A stretch of DNA of 64,000 bases, taken from positions 1 through 64,000 of the forward strand of contig CAILAY010000139.1 of assembly GCA_903832285.1 (NCBI GenBank), given 5' to 3'. Position numbers and translations under genes: made by a program. Every line of letters begins with the position of its first letter. Positions within the stretch are counted from its first letter, which is position 1. Below are positions 47,677 through 56,945 of the stretch, piece after piece. Source of the stretch: an uncultured beta proteobacterium (lineage in GTDB: Bacteria; Pseudomonadota; Gammaproteobacteria; Burkholderiales; Burkholderiaceae_C). Under the pieces are notes generated by a model. That model saw nothing but the letters and a program-made list of their open reading frames with translations, ran no database searches and was not told where the DNA came from.

Positions 47677-48333
47677 CTATTTCGGCGCATCGTCGCGGGC
47701 ACGAATCGCCTCGTTGATCAACGCGCCACTTTCCTCACGGGAGCCACGATGGGCGAAATCGAGGGCACTCAACTGCTGCTGATTCTTCAACAGCGGATCG
47801 GCACCGGCCTCCAGCAGCAACTTGACCGCCGAGGAACTGCCATAGAGCGCCGCCATCATCAACGGCGTGCTCCCGTTCGGCGACTCCGCATCGATATAGG
47901 CATGATGATCCAAAAGCAATTGAATGACTTCCAAATGACCGTTGGTGGCGGCGTAATGCAATGGCGTCCAGCCGGTCTTGTTGACGTCGGCATCTCGGTC
48001 GATCAACGCCTGCGCGATGGGCAAGTTGCCGCGAAGCGCCGCGAACATCAGTGGCGTCTCATCCTGGGCGTTGCGTTGATCGATGTTGAGTCCAGGCCAC
48101 GCCAGCAGCAGTTCACACACCTTTGGAGAAGGCTCGCTGATCGCAATGGCGAGCGCGTGGCCCGACTTCGGATCAGGCGTGTTGACATCAAAACCGCGCC
48201 GCAGCAGGGCCGCGACCGCGGACGCGTCGTCGGTCCTGACCGCACGGAAAAAGTTCTCATATGAACCTGACCAAGCGGAACTATAATGAATCAAAACATA
48301 TAGATACAGGATATATCTAAAGTGTTTTATCAA
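47677..48333 (-). CDS. Ankyrin-repeat protein, exported
   Basis: About 218 residues. A hydrophobic N-terminus (MIKHFRYILYLYVLIHYSSA) looks like a signal peptide. Four to five ankyrin repeats follow, with clear TPLMFAALRGNLPIAQALIDRDADVN, GWTPLHYAATNGHLEVIQLLLDH and GSTPLMMAALYGSSSAVKLLLEAGAD patterns. No ATG or GTG is suitably placed. The TTG at 48333 is chosen because AAGGAA lies 7 nt upstream and it yields the signal peptide; the frame opens to another TTG at 48360. It overlaps the tatD 3' end by 17 nt. Probably a periplasmic protein-binding scaffold. Confidence 0.82.
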   Translation of the reverse strand: MIKHFRYILYLYVLIHYSSAWSGSYENFFRAVRTDDASAVAALLRRGFDVNTPDPKSGHALAIAISEPSPKVCELLLAWPGLNIDQRNAQDETPLMFAALRGNLPIAQALIDRDADVNKTGWTPLHYAATNGHLEVIQLLLDHHAYIDAESPNGSTPLMMAALYGSSSAVKLLLEAGADPLLKNQQQLSALDFAHRGSREESGALINEAIRARDDAPK

Positions 48334-49123
48334 GATTGATTTCCTTGAAGAGGCGTTCAAAATTCGCGTTGGTTGCCTGAGCTATCAGTTCCACCGGACA
48401 GTTTCTCAAGTGCGCAAGTTGCTTCGCGACCCAGGGCACGTAGGACGGATTATTCGTCTTTCCACGGTAGGGAACCGGAGCCAGGTAAGGGCTGTCGGTC
48501 TCGATCAGGATGCGATCCACGGGGACAAAAGCCGCGACCTGATGCAATTCATGGGCGTTCTTGAAGGTCAGGATACCTGAAAACGAGATATAAAATCCCA
48601 AGTCCAAGGCCGCTTTGGCCACCTGTCGGCTCTCGGTAAAGCAATGAAAAACGCCACCCGCCGAACCGACGCTACCGTCCTCGCCCTCGTCACGCAACAG
48701 CGCCAAGGTGTCGTCTGCGGCATTTCGGGTATGAATGATGAGTGGCTTCCCAAGCTGGCGCGCCGCACGAATGTGAACCCGGAAACGCTCCCGTTGCCAC
48801 GCCATGTCGGCCGCACTGCGCCCGGCCAGTCGAAAATAGTCCAACCCCGTTTCCCCAATGCCAACCACACGCGCGAGACGACCACGTTGGACCAGATCGC
48901 TCGTCGTGGGCTCGGTCACGCCCTCGTTGTCGGGATGGACTCCGACCGTGGCCCAGAAATTGTCGTGACTCAGTGCCAGATCGTGTACTGCGCCAAATTC
49001 CTCCAAAGTGGTGCAAATACAGAGGGCGCGCGTCACCTGTGACTGGGCCATCGCCTGACGAATCTGCGGCAGTTGGGCCGCCAATTCGGGGAAAGTCAAA
49101 TGGCAATGTGAGTCAGTGAACAT
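48317..49123 (-). CDS. tatD: TatD family metal-dependent hydrolase (DNase)
   Basis: 268 residues, TIM-barrel amidohydrolase-like. Metal ligands are visible in DSHCHL (residues 4-9), in GETGLDY, in IIHTRNA, in FHCFTES and in ETDSPYLAP. The length is normal for TatD/YcfH. In this order (mltG-tmk-holB-pilZ-tatD) it corresponds to the E. coli ycfH position next to holB. The tatD symbol denotes the family rather than proof of orthology to E. coli TatD. Confidence 0.92.
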   Translation of the reverse strand: MFTDSHCHLTFPELAAQLPQIRQAMAQSQVTRALCICTTLEEFGAVHDLALSHDNFWATVGVHPDNEGVTEPTTSDLVQRGRLARVVGIGETGLDYFRLAGRSAADMAWQRERFRVHIRAARQLGKPLIIHTRNAADDTLALLRDEGEDGSVGSAGGVFHCFTESRQVAKAALDLGFYISFSGILTFKNAHELHQVAAFVPVDRILIETDSPYLAPVPYRGKTNNPSYVPWVAKQLAHLRNCPVELIAQATNANFERLFKEINLDKTL

Positions 49124-49200
49124 GGAGTTGCGTTGACGTGACCCGCGCCGAGCGCAAACCCGCCGCGACCGAGGCCACTGGTGCCCGCGAGGTTATGCGC

Positions 49201-49566
49201 TCAGAAGGTCTGCGTGCTTCGATCCGAAGTCAGGTGTTTGCCCAGGGCGAACTCGATCTTGTTCTTGAGTTCCTGGGATTTTTCTTCCCTCGGAAAATGG
49301 ATGCCGACGCCCTGCTTGCGATCTCCGCCGGCGTGTGGCGGATTGACCCAGGCGACCTTGCCCGCGATCGGGTAACGCTGCGTGTCCTCGGGCAGCGAAA
49401 GCAGCAAATAGACGTCTTCACCCAGCCGGTACTCGCGCGTCGTAGGGACAAAAATACCCCCGTTGGTAAAGGCTGGAATGTAGGCCGCGAACAATGCGGC
49501 ACGCTCCTTGATGGCCAATTGAATGACGCTGGGACGCGGCGTGGGAGATGGCACTGGATCAGACAT
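49201..49566 (-). CDS. pilZ: PilZ domain protein (PilZ-type pilus assembly)
   Basis: 121 residues. The fold matches the type IV pilus PilZ protein: AIKERAALFAAYIPAFTNGGIFVPT, VYLLLSLPEDTQRYPIAGKVAWVNP and a C-terminal GVGIHFPREE. The RxxxR c-di-GMP motif of canonical PilZ domains is not evident, as in Pseudomonas PilZ, which does not bind the nucleotide. Location directly downstream of holB is the same as in Pseudomonas, and it supports a role in pilus biogenesis. Confidence 0.9.
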   Translation of the reverse strand: MSDPVPSPTPRPSVIQLAIKERAALFAAYIPAFTNGGIFVPTTREYRLGEDVYLLLSLPEDTQRYPIAGKVAWVNPPHAGGDRKQGVGIHFPREEKSQELKNKIEFALGKHLTSDRSTQTF

Positions 49567-49587
49567 GGCTAGTGGTGAGCGGCAAAT

Positions 49588-50607
49588 TCATCGGCCCGAG
49601 TTTAGAGCGTTTTGTGCCTGACTCACAAGAGACTCCAGCATCAGGCCCGGGTTGAAGGGATGCTCTGCGGTTCTGGCGCTGGCCATCAATGACTTGGACC
49701 ATTGGACCAGTGGGGGCATGGCAGGCACCTTGGGCAAGTCTGCGCTCTGGAAGAAACGCGGTAGGGCCTGCATCGCTGTCGCCATCATGTCGTGGCAGAG
49801 TTTCTGCAGGGCATCAATCAGGTCTGGGGGCGCCCAATTCTGCACCGCACTCACGTCACCCTGCGCCATCGCCTTTGGGAACAAGGCCCAGGACTTGGCG
49901 TCGCGTCCGGATCGGGCGAGGCTCAGTGCATCGGACGGACGCCCGCCCGATGCGCGCAGCCAGATCCTTGCATCCGCCGGACTCGCGCCCTGTGCCTGAA
50001 GCCAGGACAAGCTGGCAGTCTCGCTTGGCCACTGCATGCTGTGGCCAAGACAACGGCTGCGAATGGTGGGTAGAAGCTGGTGCGCTGCCTCGCTTGCCAG
50101 CACAAACCTGACGTCACCCGGTGGTTCTTCCAGCGTCTTGAGCAAAGCGTTGGCGGTGATCGTGTTCATGCGTTCGGCCGGATACACCAAGACGGCCTTG
50201 CCACGGCCACGCGCGCTGGTGCGCTGCGAAAACTCGACCGCATCTCGCATCGCTTCGACCCGGATCTCCCTGCTGGGTTTGCGCTTCTTGTCGTCGATTT
50301 CGGTCTGCGCTTTTTCACTCAACGGCCAGCCCAGAGCCAGCATCTCGGTCTCTGGCATGAGCACGCACAAATCCGCGTGCGTGCGCACGGCAATCGCATG
50401 GCAACTGCCGCAATACCCACAGGCGCCTTGCGCCGTGGGATGCTCACAAAGCCAGGCCCGCACCAGAGACAGGGCCAGCGCATATTGGCCCAGACCGGAG
50501 GGCCCCTGCAGCAGCCACGCGTGCCCGCGCTGCGCCAGCAGACTTTCGCTCTGGTCGGCAATCCAGGGAGGAGCCACCGCGTCGATGCCTGGGTTTTCAT
50601 CACTCAT
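49588..50607 (-). CDS. holB: DNA polymerase III subunit delta'
   Basis: Clamp-loader subunit of 339 residues. The P-loop-like [12 protein letters not shown] lacks the canonical Lys, in keeping with delta' not hydrolysing ATP. The zinc module has Cys residues in [11 protein letters not shown]. The [11 protein letters not shown]-like region, then [11 protein letters not shown] and TIRSRC (SRC motif), are present. A C-terminal collar domain follows. Its start overlaps tmk by 4 nt. Confidence 0.93.
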   Translation of the reverse strand: MSDENPGIDAVAPPWIADQSESLLAQRGHAWLLQGPSGLGQYALALSLVRAWLCEHPTAQGACGYCGSCHAIAVRTHADLCVLMPETEMLALGWPLSEKAQTEIDDKKRKPSREIRVEAMRDAVEFSQRTSARGRGKAVLVYPAERMNTITANALLKTLEEPPGDVRFVLASEAAHQLLPTIRSRCLGHSMQWPSETASLSWLQAQGASPADARIWLRASGGRPSDALSLARSGRDAKSWALFPKAMAQGDVSAVQNWAPPDLIDALQKLCHDMMATAMQALPRFFQSADLPKVPAMPPLVQWSKSLMASARTAEHPFNPGLMLESLVSQAQNALNSGR

Positions 50608-51251
50608 GTGAGCCAGCCTCTGGATCGAACCGCTGCCATGACTTCCTGGCGCACCTGCTCGATGCTCTGGTTTGCGTCAATGCGGGCAAAGCGCTGAGGG
50701 CTCTGCTGCATCCGCTGAGCGTAGCCGGCCGCGACGCGCCGGAAAAACTCCGCTGGTTGCGCCTCGAACTTGTCCGGCACCCGTGCGCCCGACAGGCGCT
50801 GGGCGGCGATGTCGGGCGGCAAGTCAAACCAGATCGTCAAACCAGGCTCCCGCAACAAAGGCGCGCCCTGCTCCATCACCGTCTGCACCTGATTCTCCAG
50901 ATAGGAAAGCACCTGCAGATCAAAACCGCGGCCACCACCCTGATATGCAAACGTGGCATCGGTGAAACGATCGCACAGTACCACCTCGCCGCGAGCCAGC
51001 GCCGGTTCGATCACCTGGCGCAGATGATCCCGCCGCGCCGCAAACACCAGCAGTGCCTCGGTCAATCCGTCCATGGGATCGTGCAGGAAGATGGCGCGCA
51101 GTTTTTCTGCCAAGGGTGTACCACCGGGCTCGCGGGTGAGTGCCACCGCCCTGTCATGCGCCCGAAATGCGGCAGCAAGGGCGTCAATGTGGGTGCTTTT
51201 CCCGGCGCCGTCGATGCCTTCAAAGCTGATGAAGAGCCCATCATGTCCCAT
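50604..51251 (-). CDS. tmk: Thymidylate kinase
   Basis: Phosphorylates dTMP to dTDP; 215 residues. P-loop [11 protein letters not shown] at 10-20, the DRx motif [17 protein letters not shown], and [15 protein letters not shown]. The length and TMPK signature are normal. It sits 4 nt downstream of mltG and overlaps holB by 4 nt (ATGA), the common mltG-tmk-holB order. Confidence 0.96.
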   Translation of the reverse strand: MGHDGLFISFEGIDGAGKSTHIDALAAAFRAHDRAVALTREPGGTPLAEKLRAIFLHDPMDGLTEALLVFAARRDHLRQVIEPALARGEVVLCDRFTDATFAYQGGGRGFDLQVLSYLENQVQTVMEQGAPLLREPGLTIWFDLPPDIAAQRLSGARVPDKFEAQPAEFFRRVAAGYAQRMQQSPQRFARIDANQSIEQVRQEVMAAVRSRGWLT

Positions 51252-51255
51252 GTAC

Positions 51256-52242
51256 TCATTGCCCCCGCTGGTATTTATTCACCGCGCGATTGTGCTCTTC
51301 GAGGGTGGCGCTGAACTGGCTGCTGCCGTCACCGCGCGCCACAAAGTACAGGGCTTTCGTGGGATCGGGCAGTACCGCGGCCAGCAGCGAAGCCTTGCCT
51401 GGCATGGCGATGGGTGTGGGCGGCAAGCCGGCGCGGGTGTAGGTGTTGTAGGGCGCGTCGGTCAGCAGGTCGCGCCGATGCAGTTTGCCGTCATAGCTCT
51501 CGCCCAGACCATAGATCACGGTGGGGTCGGTTTGCAGCGGCATACCCAGACGCAGGCGATTCACGAACACGCCCGCCACCATGGCGCGCTCGCTGGCGCG
51601 ACCGGTTTCCTTCTCGACGATGCTGGCCAGAATCAGCGCCTCTTCTGGCGTCTTGAGCGGACTGTCCGGGCTGCGTTGACTCCACGCCATCTGCAACTGC
51701 CTGGATTGGGCGCGCCGCGCACGGTTCAACAGTGCCAGGTCGCTGCTGCCTTTGGCATAGGTGTAGGTATCAGGGAAAAACTGACCCTCGGGATAGATTC
51801 CCGGCGCGCCCAGTGCGGTCATGAGCACATCATTCGTCATATCTTTGGTCTGGGATTTAAGCGACTCCGCACTGGCCAGTGCATCTCGCACCTGGCGGAA
51901 GTTCCAGCCCTCGACCAAAGTCAGCGAGCGCAGCGCCTCGTCGCCGCGGACCAATTTTCTCAGTAGACGCCATGGCGTCATGCCGGATTCAATCTCATAG
52001 CTTCCCGCCTTGATCTGGCGTGCCTGGCCGGACAGACGAAACCACCAGTACAGAGCGCTTGGGTTGACCTTGACCCCTGCATCGCTGACCGACTGTGCCA
52101 CCGCACGTGCTGGGGTTCCAGGTTCAATCGACAGATCTGCCGGCGCCTCGGCCACCAGTTCAAGCGGCTGCTGCAACCAGTGATATGCCCCAGCGCCCAA
52201 GGCCGCCAGAACCAGCAACAGCAAGACCATGAATCGACGCAC
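51256..52242 (-). CDS. mltG: Endolytic murein transglycosylase MltG (YceG-like)
   Basis: Membrane-bound glycan-strand terminase, 328 residues from the GTG at 52242. One N-terminal membrane helix (about 4-24) is followed by a LysM-like subdomain and the YceG domain with catalytic Glu in ASIVEKETG, then [18 protein letters not shown] and [18 protein letters not shown]. The frame opens at a TTG (52293), but the GTG at 52242 has AAGGGG upstream and gives a normal short cytoplasmic tail. It sets peptidoglycan chain length together with class A PBPs. Confidence 0.93.
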   Translation of the reverse strand: MRRFMVLLLLVLAALGAGAYHWLQQPLELVAEAPADLSIEPGTPARAVAQSVSDAGVKVNPSALYWWFRLSGQARQIKAGSYEIESGMTPWRLLRKLVRGDEALRSLTLVEGWNFRQVRDALASAESLKSQTKDMTNDVLMTALGAPGIYPEGQFFPDTYTYAKGSSDLALLNRARRAQSRQLQMAWSQRSPDSPLKTPEEALILASIVEKETGRASERAMVAGVFVNRLRLGMPLQTDPTVIYGLGESYDGKLHRRDLLTDAPYNTYTRAGLPPTPIAMPGKASLLAAVLPDPTKALYFVARGDGSSQFSATLEEHNRAVNKYQRGQ

Positions 52243-52320
52243 AGAACCCCTTAAGCGCTTCAGGACAAGGTTATTGGCGTGTGACGACAACAACCCGCGA
52301 CGGGCGATGATAATTCAGAC

Positions 52321-53232
52321 ATGAACACCCGACTCGATGGCATGGCCCAACTGGCGCACATGGGCGTGATTCGCGCGCAGGGCGAAGATGCCGCCTCATT
52401 CCTGCAGGGTCAATTGACCCAGGATTTCGCTTTGCTGGACACATCGCAGGCGCGGCTGGCCGGTTATTGCAGCGCCAAAGGTCGCATGCTCGCCAGCTTC
52501 ATCGGGTTCAAGACCGCTCCCACTGAAATCCTGCTGGTGTGCAGCCGAGACCTTCTCGCTGCCACTCTCAAGCGGCTATCCATGTATGTGCTGCGCGCGA
52601 AGGTGAAGTTGAGCGATGCCAGCGCCGAATTTATGTTGCGCGGTCTCGTGGGCGAAGCGGCCAGCGCGCTCATCGACCCCTCGCTTGCCGCCTGGAGCCG
52701 GATCGAATCGGGCGCGGCGAGCGTGGTGCAGTTGTATCCGGCGCTGGGGCAGCAGCGGGCGCTGTGGATCGCTCCCCTGGGCGAGCGCGAACCGGCCGCT
52801 CCACAGGTCAGCGCCGAACTGTGGCAGTGGAGCGAGGTGCGCAGCGGCATCGCCACAATCACGCTGCCCATCATGGAATCCTTCGTGCCGCAGATGCTGA
52901 ACTACGAGTCTGTGGGGGGCGTGAATTTCAAGAAGGGCTGCTATCCCGGGCAGGAAGTGGTGGCGCGCAGCCAGTTTCGCGGCACGCTCAAGCGCCGTGC
53001 CTATCTGGTCCATTGCGAACAACCGCTCGCGGCAGGCCAGGAGGTCTTCCACAGTCTGGATGAGGGGCAGCCCTGCGGCATCGTGGCACAGTCCGCTGCC
53101 GCACCTAGCGGTGGCTTTGATGCAGTGGTCTCGATGCAGACGAGTGCCGCCGAATCCGGTTCACTGCGCCTGGCCACAGGTGAGGGCTTGCGCTTGCTGG
53201 AACTGCCCTACCCTTTGCTGGCCGATATTTAG
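52321..53232 (+). CDS. ygfZ: YgfZ/GcvT-like folate-binding protein
   Basis: 303 residues. Tetrahydrofolate-binding barrel used in repair or assembly of certain Fe-S enzymes such as MiaB. The family signature KGCYPGQEVVAR carries the conserved Cys207. The N-terminal LQGQLTQDF and YCSAKGRMLASF motifs are also typical. Divergent from mltG; its stop codon overlaps that of the thioesterase-acetyltransferase gene, so the two genes converge and share 4 bp. Confidence 0.93.
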   Translation: MNTRLDGMAQLAHMGVIRAQGEDAASFLQGQLTQDFALLDTSQARLAGYCSAKGRMLASFIGFKTAPTEILLVCSRDLLAATLKRLSMYVLRAKVKLSDASAEFMLRGLVGEAASALIDPSLAAWSRIESGAASVVQLYPALGQQRALWIAPLGEREPAAPQVSAELWQWSEVRSGIATITLPIMESFVPQMLNYESVGGVNFKKGCYPGQEVVARSQFRGTLKRRAYLVHCEQPLAAGQEVFHSLDEGQPCGIVAQSAAAPSGGFDAVVSMQTSAAESGSLRLATGEGLRLLELPYPLLADI

Positions 53233-54101
53233 CCAGGCACTGCGTCGGTTGACGCGCTCATCTCGATGTGGGTGATTCCCGCCTCCTCGAACGGCTCGCC
53301 CCGTACGGTGAATCCGAGCCCGGCGTAGAAACTTTCGGCACTGCGTTGCGCATGCAGCACCACCTCGCGCTCGCCGCGCCCGCGTGCCGCCGCCATGAGG
53401 GTGCGCAAGACCGATTTCCCCAAGCCCGAACCCCGCAGCACCCGGCTTGCCGCCATGCGACCGATGCGGCCCACGCCCGGCTCGTGCGCCAGCAGGCGTC
53501 CGGTCGCGACCGCCTGACCCAGGCGGTTGTAGGCCACAGCGTGCGTGGCGGTGGCGTCGGCCTCGTCCCACTCCATCTCCTTGGGAACCCTTTGTTCTTT
53601 CACGAACACTTCGGTGCGCAGGCGCGAGGCATCTTCGCCCAGTTCGCTCCACGACCCACAACGCAACTGAATCATCTCCTGCCCGGTTTCATACGCTTCC
53701 AACCACTCCCGCAGCGCGGGCGGGATCGGCTTGGAACTCTGGGCCGTCGGATCGGCGAAAACGTAGAGCAGTTCCCCGGTGACCAGCACATCGTTGCCGC
53801 GAAAAATGCCTGCCATGAACTGCATGGAACTGTTGCCCAGGCGCGAACATTTCAGACCAATTTCCAGCGAGTCGTCGTAACGCGCCGAGGCGTGGTATTC
53901 CAGCGTGGACTTCTTTACGTAAAGGTCGCCGCCGAACTGCTCCATGGTCGGCTCGTAGACCAGCGCCAGCGCGCGCCAGTAATCTGCCATGGCGGTGTCA
54001 AAGTACATCAGATAGTGGCTGTTGAAGACGATCCTTTGCATGTCCACTTCGCACCAGCGTACGCGCAAACGGTGCAAGAAACGAAAGTCCTGACGCTTCA
54101 T
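53229..54101 (-). CDS. Fusion of 4HBT acyl-CoA thioesterase and GNAT acetyltransferase
   Basis: 290 residues with two domains. Residues 1-135 are a hotdog thioesterase of the YbgC/FadM type (RVRWCEVDMQRIVFNSHYLMYFD, with the active-site Asp20). Residues about 145-285 form an ElaA-like GNAT domain with acetyl-CoA loop GSGLGKSVLRTLM and AESFYAGLGFTVRGEPFEEAGITHIEM. The ATG at 54101 with GAGGA 6 nt upstream is preferred to a GTG at 54131. Fused order suggests linked acyl-CoA handling, but substrates are unknown. Confidence 0.88.
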   Translation of the reverse strand: MKRQDFRFLHRLRVRWCEVDMQRIVFNSHYLMYFDTAMADYWRALALVYEPTMEQFGGDLYVKKSTLEYHASARYDDSLEIGLKCSRLGNSSMQFMAGIFRGNDVLVTGELLYVFADPTAQSSKPIPPALREWLEAYETGQEMIQLRCGSWSELGEDASRLRTEVFVKEQRVPKEMEWDEADATATHAVAYNRLGQAVATGRLLAHEPGVGRIGRMAASRVLRGSGLGKSVLRTLMAAARGRGEREVVLHAQRSAESFYAGLGFTVRGEPFEEAGITHIEMSASTDAVPG

Positions 54102-54158
54102 GATGGGTCCTCGATGGGTTGTCTCAGCCACAAGGATAGCGGACCGCAGCCGCGTCCC

Positions 54159-56945
54159 TCAGTTTGCGACCCAGACCACGGCACTGCGTGCGGGTATGCT
54201 GAATGTCCCTGAGTCAGCGGCGTAGCGTGCCTGTCGCTGGACGCGTTTGTCGGCCGCACCTGCTGCGCGCTGCACCGGGTGCAGAACATAAGCCTTGTTC
54301 TTCTCTTCCGGCAAGACGATGTTGTGCGCCATCTTGTCCACATTGACGCCATAGAGCAGCTCCGTGAAGCCCGCGCCCGGGTAGCCCAAGCCGTCCAGGT
54401 GCCCGATTTGCAGCACCGGGTTCTGCTCGGAACCGGTGTTATAGAAGCGCAGGCGTCGCTGAACATCGGCCGCTGTGCGCAGGCGAAACAGCGTGGAACT
54501 GGCGCGAATTTTCAACAAGTCGCGAAACATGTTGCGGGCCATTTGGATGTCGGCCGAACCCGGTTTTATCGCGGGATTGCTCAGCAACGGTTTGATCCAT
54601 TCGTAGTTGGCCCGGTTGTCCTGGGACGGTGGCGCGCCGCTGCCGAAGTAATTGTCGTGGTAGCTCCAGTCGATGCGGTTGAACCAGTCGCCCGAGTCGA
54701 AGCTGTTGCTGTCCAGCGACTTGGAGCGCAGCGTGTCCACGCCAGCGTGGAAGTAGGCCACGCCCTGGCTGAAGGCGTTGAGCGCTGCGCCCAGCATCTG
54801 CACACGCACCCGGTCCTCGCGAGTGGTGTCGCTCGGCAAGCGAAACGCATTGATGTCGAACAGCGTCTGGTTGTCGTGGTTTTCCACGTAGTTCACGACC
54901 TCGCCCGGCTCACTCACGTAGCCTGCGGGTTGACCGCCGTAGTCAATCTCTTTCAGCGTCCTGGCAGCCCCAAGATAGTCCGTCATGGCGTAGTCGCGAA
55001 TCGATCCGGCCAGACCCACCCGTATCATGTCTGCCACCTTCATCAGGTCGGACGCGGGGCGTGACCTGTCCGCCAGCGCATTGGGTGCATAGACCAGGCC
55101 GTTGATGTAACCCTGATTCTTCACCAGGGCCGCGCCCGAGTCGCTGGCGGAGCCACCGCGCACGGCATCGCGACCGCGGTCGCTGAAAGTTCCGATGCCG
55201 GTGCCATTCAGCATCAACTGCGAGGCCTGTTCGAAGCGCGCATTGTTGGCCACTTCGCCAAAATTCCAGCCTTCGCCAATGAGGTTCACCTCGTGACCGA
55301 CGGCGCGGTTCACGCGCGCCTGCAGCGCCTGCATCACCACCCGTGGCTGATGCGCCATCAGATCGAAACGAAAGGAATCTATCTTGTATTGGCGCGCCCA
55401 CATTTCGACCGAATCGAGCATGAGCTTGCCCATCATCCGGTGTTCGGTGGCGGTGTTGGCGCAGCAGGTGGAGTGCTCCACGTCTCCGCCGGCGTCCAGC
55501 CGCTGGTAGTAGCCCGGCACGATGCGGTCCAGCACCGATTTCTCGCTCTGCCCTGAAGCCGCGGTGTGGTTGTACACCACGTCCATGCCTACCCGCAGCC
55601 CAGCGCTGTGCAGAGCCTGCACCATCTGGCGAAACTCCAGGACGCGCGTGGCGCCATCGGCCGCGTCTGCGGCATAGCTGCCTTCGGGTGCGTTGAAGTG
55701 AAAGGGGTCATAGCCCCAGTTGAAGCAATCGCTGCAGGCAGTTGCCATCACAGTAACCTGCTGCGCTTCGCTGTCGGGCGCGGCAACTGCCACATGGGGC
55801 GTGACGCAACCCTGCTCGGGGATGGTCGCGATGTCAAACACCGGCAGCAGGTGCACGTCGGTCAGACCCGCGTCCGACAGTGCGCGCAGGTGCTTCATGC
55901 CGCGGCTGTTGCGATCGGTGAAGGCCAGGTATTTGCCACGATGCCCAGACGCCACACTGGGATCGTTGATGGAAAAATCGCGCACGTGCAACTCATAAAT
56001 CACCATGTCGGTTTGGGCCGCCACCTTGTGTGGAATTCGCTGTCGGTCCCAGCCAAAGGGCTTGAGCTTGGGCGAATTCAGATCAGCGATGTAGCTGCGG
56101 CGCGAATCCGTCGTCAAGCTGATGGAATAGGGATCGGTGACGCGGTTGCGCACCACACCCACGCCCGGCACAAACACGTCCACGAGGTAGTTGTAATACT
56201 GCCCCGAGCGATCCGCCGAGAGTGCCCCTTGCCACAAGCCAATGGCGTCATCGCGCTGCATTGGCAGCAGCGCCGAAGCCGGGCCGGTACCGGATGCGTA
56301 TAAGCACAGCGACACCGAGCGTGCGGTGGGCGCCCAGAGCTTGAAAGCCGTTTGCTTACGCCCAACGATCTGCACGCCCAGATCGGACACCTCCGCAGCA
56401 CCGGCGTATAGATCGTCCAGCGCAGCCGCCATCTGCATGGCGCTGGCGTGCAGCATCGAACCCTGCTCATCCTCCTGCACCAGCACCAGTTGCTGGCGCA
56501 GCAACTCCGGCAGCCGTGACTCGTCCGTCGAACGCAGTTGCAACACCACGCCCTTGCCGATGTACTTGAAGCGCTGCGCCACATCGGCGGGAATGGCGCC
56601 CATGTTGACATCAAGCGTCAAGGCGCCATCGGTTCCGACGATCTTGTTGCCCACCTTCGCCACAATCTGCCCCTGAGCCGAGTAATAGAGCCGGAACTGT
56701 CCACTCGCCTCGACCTCGGGCCATTGCGCAAGGCGGCGATTCAGCCACAGTGCCCGGGCAGGCAGAGCCGCTGCAGCAGCGGGCACGGCCGCCAACACCG
56801 ACTGATGGCTGGCCAGGTCGCAAGATGCGGTGTCCAGTGCTTCGGGCGCAGCCCGACCGGCCAGTGGCAACAGCGCTGCAATCAGCCCGAGCGCCAGACG
56901 CAGTGTGACTGCGGGGGCCTTCCAGGAATTCAAAGCCAACCTCAT
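54159..56945 (-). CDS. pulA: Pullulanase-type alpha-1,6-glucosidase (GH13)
   Basis: Secreted debranching enzyme of 928 residues. A signal peptide (about 1-33) is followed by N-terminal carbohydrate-binding modules, with a CBM48 segment at about 203-290 (QTAFKLWAPTARSVSLCLY). The GH13 catalytic barrel has the pullulanase hallmark YNWGYDP-like NWGYDPFHF, VVYNHT, FRFDLMAH with nucleophile Asp528, GEGWNFG with acid/base Glu558, and ENHDNQ. It cleaves alpha-1,6 branches in pullulan, starch or glycogen. The start overlaps the GH3-GH5 gene's stop by 4 nt, so both are made from one message. Confidence 0.93.
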   Translation of the reverse strand: MRLALNSWKAPAVTLRLALGLIAALLPLAGRAAPEALDTASCDLASHQSVLAAVPAAAAALPARALWLNRRLAQWPEVEASGQFRLYYSAQGQIVAKVGNKIVGTDGALTLDVNMGAIPADVAQRFKYIGKGVVLQLRSTDESRLPELLRQQLVLVQEDEQGSMLHASAMQMAAALDDLYAGAAEVSDLGVQIVGRKQTAFKLWAPTARSVSLCLYASGTGPASALLPMQRDDAIGLWQGALSADRSGQYYNYLVDVFVPGVGVVRNRVTDPYSISLTTDSRRSYIADLNSPKLKPFGWDRQRIPHKVAAQTDMVIYELHVRDFSINDPSVASGHRGKYLAFTDRNSRGMKHLRALSDAGLTDVHLLPVFDIATIPEQGCVTPHVAVAAPDSEAQQVTVMATACSDCFNWGYDPFHFNAPEGSYAADAADGATRVLEFRQMVQALHSAGLRVGMDVVYNHTAASGQSEKSVLDRIVPGYYQRLDAGGDVEHSTCCANTATEHRMMGKLMLDSVEMWARQYKIDSFRFDLMAHQPRVVMQALQARVNRAVGHEVNLIGEGWNFGEVANNARFEQASQLMLNGTGIGTFSDRGRDAVRGGSASDSGAALVKNQGYINGLVYAPNALADRSRPASDLMKVADMIRVGLAGSIRDYAMTDYLGAARTLKEIDYGGQPAGYVSEPGEVVNYVENHDNQTLFDINAFRLPSDTTREDRVRVQMLGAALNAFSQGVAYFHAGVDTLRSKSLDSNSFDSGDWFNRIDWSYHDNYFGSGAPPSQDNRANYEWIKPLLSNPAIKPGSADIQMARNMFRDLLKIRASSTLFRLRTAADVQRRLRFYNTGSEQNPVLQIGHLDGLGYPGAGFTELLYGVNVDKMAHNIVLPEEKNKAYVLHPVQRAAGAADKRVQRQARYAADSGTFSIPARSAVVWVAN

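Noticed and set aside
49138-49572. 144-codon plus-strand frame opposite pilZ
   Set aside because: It is antisense to the PilZ-domain gene, which has clear family motifs; the plus-strand protein has none.
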